Assembly (NCBI GenBank): GCA_029959085.1 | Contig: JARWIR010000035.1 | Span: forward strand, 3,129,501-3,193,500 | Reading direction: 5' to 3' | Origin: Nemophila menziesii | Lineage: Eukaryota > Streptophyta > Magnoliopsida > Boraginales > Hydrophyllaceae | DNA length: 64,000 bases | Part shown: positions 61,180 to 64,000 of the stretch, one piece after another | How positions within the stretch are numbered: the stretch's first letter is position 1 | Layout of the letters: every line of letters begins with the position of its first letter | The notes under the pieces: generated by a model | Told to the model about the DNA's origin: nothing | Seen by the model: the letters and a program-made list of their open reading frames with translations, nothing else | Database searches by the model: none | Made by a program: the position numbers and the translations under genes

Positions 61180-62756
61180 TGGTCGCTCCTAGAGTATGAT
61201 AAAAGTCAACACTAAAGAAAAGAAGCGACAATCGCATGTGGACGGGTCGTCCAAGTAATGAGTGAGTAAAAACGGAATTATCGTCTCCACATGGATTGCA
61301 AGGTGAGATTAATATGTTTAAATGAGAAGTAGAATTAATTGCATATATAAATAAAGTAGATACTTGTTTTGGTTTTTGAATATTAAATAGCAAACACAAG
61401 AAAGTAAATTATACTAGAGATTACAAACTAAAGTAAGGTAAATTAAATTACTAATAGGATTACGCAAGAATGAGAGATATACTTGAGTGTCACGAGGGAA
61501 TCACCTAAGTTTATATATTTAATGATTTCGTTTAAGGCTACAATCAGTAATTTATATTAGCCGCGACTCTAAAATCCTCCTAACTCCCGTCAGGGTAGAC
61601 TTAGGAGGATATCCTACAATATTATTGACCCCTATAGGGCGACAATAAAGATAATTTAAGACGTTTAAGCACTTTACCCAATTGGCTACGCGGTTAGTCA
61701 AGGCCGTCAGGCTCAATAACGAATACCACACGTCTATTATCTACTCCAGTAATAAAACCCCCCTTTCCAAATGATCGACGCCACTAGCGAATAGGCTAAT
61801 TACTAAAACCTACCTTTAATTTGCGCCTAATTAATGATAGTAAATAAGAGCAAAATAACAGTCAATATAGAAATACACGATTTAATTTAAATTGAAACAA
61901 TCCCGAATTCGAGAAACACTAAATTAATTAAACTAGGGTTCAACCCATATCGCGATTCTCAAGTATTTGATGTTTAGCTCATAACTGAAATAAAAACAGA
62001 ATGGAAATTAAAAGAAATCATAGTTCCTAAAAAAGAAATAATACTGAAAATAACCTGATTCGAGTGATTGGGCTGATTGTGGAGGAAAAAAGACTTCTCT
62101 AGCTTCTTCCTTTTGCTTCCAAGTGCCTCTGCTTTCTCCTCTCTCAGAAAAATAAGTAATAAAGTTAAGCGTACTGAATTAAGTCTAAAAAACCTTATAT
62201 AAATCCGAGAAACCGATTAGGCCCACCTTTGGGATAAATTAAATGATTAAGGGCCCAAATCTGTTTTATTAATTTCGCACTGATGTATACCACTCCAGTA
62301 AAACATTTGTAACTTTTGCATTGTAAGTCCAAATATAGTTCAACGGATTCTCAAATTTCGATAACTCAGAGGTCCATCTTTTTCATCTGAACCAGCAAGT
62401 CTGATTCTGCACCGTTTAGGCTTAGGAAGGGCTAGAAGTGACGACTTTCCAGTTTTCAATGCTGCTCCACCTTCACTAAAGTGATGTCTTTTGCTACTTT
62501 AACACTTTCTTTTGATCTTGTACTTTAAATTTAACTTCTTCTCTTCATCTTGGTGCCTCCTAGAATCCATGTACCTTAGAACTTCACACAAACAAGCAAA
62601 TTAATGCACAAAAACTATATAAGTAGCAACATTTCAATTTCAAAGGAAGAAAATGAAATATATCAAAATATAACTATAAATCTAGAAACTAAGTCTAAAT
62701 TCGACCTAAAATGATGTCTCCTAAGGGGATATATCTATAAAAAACATGAGACATCA
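61180..62756 (-). repeat. 3' LTR of element I
   Basis: 1577 bp, TGGTCGCTCC...CATGAGACATCA on plus. The inner pairing word TGATGTCTCC is at 62713. Confidence 0.88.
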
Positions 62757-64000
62757 AGATCCCCAACTCAAAAATTTCCGTCCTGACAAAGTAAAGCTCA
62801 AAAGTAGACGTCTAAGGTGAGAAGCATATGCAGAATTTAAATAATGACACCAAAGCAAAACTTAAAATAAATCTCATATAGTACAACCTAACAAATAATG
62901 CACACATACACCTATCATACAAAATCAAACACATATATAATTTGATCCAAAATTAATTCCACGATGCTAGAAGATCACCCTTGATACTTAGCTCGAGATG
63001 GTGGCTATAGGTTGTTCATCGATCCTTACTTGCTTTGAACGCTCCACTTAACTTACTACCTATTAGAAAACATGTTATTCCACATAGTACCTAAATATAA
63101 CGAGGTCTTTTCTATTTTAGCATAGGCTTAGCGACAGTATGGTACATTTAGATATGGAAAAGTGAGCTTTTAGCTCTCTCTTCACTAGCCTTCAACAGAC
63201 TGTCCTGATCTTGAGTTTACACTCATATATGATCTCACTCACTTGGCGCACAAATTTAGTGTCCCCACATAAATCCAAACCTATCAGTATGATTACAATA
63301 AAAATATTCCTTTGCCGCTTCTTTTATTTCACCTTTATTCAATTTTTTTTTTGTAAGTTATACGTGACATTCTTTTTAATGTGAATTGTCATGCTAACTT
63401 ATTGTCTCAATTTTTTTCTTTTTTTCTTTATTTTTAAAAACCAACAAAATAATTTACATTAAAATGCATAATCATTCAAGCACATCACAAATCTACCCAC
63501 ATATGTAAAAACAGATTCCCTCACCACAAACTCAAGCTCAAGGACAACTAGTCTTAAGCAAGCGTGATTCAAGTGCAGGTCATATGGTATAGTCATAACA
63601 TCTAAAGGATAAGCTTATAATGTGGCTTCAAAATAAAGTCTTAAAGGCTAAAAAATGGGGCTAAGGAGGATATATCATTAATAACAAGTTAGAAAGCTAA
63701 AAAGGTCTTAAGTGGCTATCAAAGAACTGCCTCTATTATTTTCCTAGTTACATAGTTTCACTAAATTTTCACCTCTATTTCATAATTAAGTGGGTTCTCT
63801 ACTCATTTAGATCTCACGTTCTACACACCACTCATTCTCACTAAGTACAAGCTTACTTTGTTTGCATTGTTCATTAATATTTCCTATCTATCATCTAGTG
63901 TTTATGTGCATTCAAGGTGCGTTATACATGAACTCTAAGGTCTACTATTTTCTATCATTAATTTACAAAAAGTATGCTTATGGGGTCATTCAAAAAACTT
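62757..64000 (-). other. Purine tract and non-coding 3' region of element I
   Basis: It begins (on minus) with TTTTTGAGTTGGGGATCT next to the LTR. It then matches the inverted 3300-4477 region of element A and the 18217-19600 region of D. No gene. Confidence 0.7.

Larger units (their letters stand above)
61180..64000 (-). mobile_element. Element I: 3' end of an Athila-like retrotransposon, running out of the window
   Basis: The 3' LTR (61180-62756), a purine tract and 1.2 kb of non-coding internal sequence are visible; the rest lies beyond 64000. It is the same family as element A (shared LTR end GGAGCGACCA and matching internal sequence), in opposite orientation. No coding sequence is visible in this part. 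Confidence 0.85.

Overview
The window is nuclear DNA of a flowering plant, most likely a eudicot. It has AT-rich intergenic DNA, short AT-rich introns with GT-AG (once GC-AG) borders, plant-type gene families, and plant LTR retrotransposons, L1-type LINEs, a SINE and a Mutator-like element. No prokaryotic or organellar gene cluster, rRNA, tRNA gene or CRISPR was seen. The species cannot be told from the sequence alone.

Three host genes can be modelled exon by exon. (1) An ABC1/COQ8-family atypical kinase lies on the minus strand at 13343-15380 (5 exons, 582 aa). (2) A nuclear HCA59/C9orf78-type protein lies on the plus strand at 38544-39782 (5 exons, 306 aa). (3) A Paladin-like protein with repeated PTP-like phytase modules lies on the minus strand at 44315-49545 (16 exons, 1259 aa). 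A fourth locus at 24857-25159 is a broken last-exon fragment of a GROWTH-REGULATING FACTOR gene.

Nearly everything else is transposon, often nested. Positions 1-6026: 3' part of a Ty3/Gypsy (Athila-like) element A, with solo LTR J inside it. 6288-11985: a complete, young, non-coding retrotransposon C of Sirevirus (Copia) type. 12276-12774: a GC-rich foldback repeat. 15700-16980 and 21170-23400: 3' and 5' pieces of a minus-strand LINE, with the truncated Athila-like element D (17202 to about 21165) between them. 25223-35996: a complete but gutted Athila-like element E, with solo LTR F inside it. 36303-37941: a Mutator-like TIR element with a 9-bp target duplication. 50070-60300: a near full-length plus-strand LINE K, broken by solo LTR H, a SINE and solo LTR G. 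61180-64000: the start of element I, a close relative of A in the opposite orientation.

Target-site duplications were read directly for J (CAAGC), C (AAATT), E (ATATT), F (ACCAC), H (TTTAT), G (GGGTT), the SINE (12 bp) and the Mutator-like element (9 bp), so the order of insertion can be reconstructed. The three host genes show no shared pathway or operon-like arrangement; they are islands between transposon blocks. The most unusual signals are in non-coding DNA: hairpins and short repeated motifs conserved among LTRs that are otherwise diverged, and arrays of short palindromes in two unrelated retrotransposon types.
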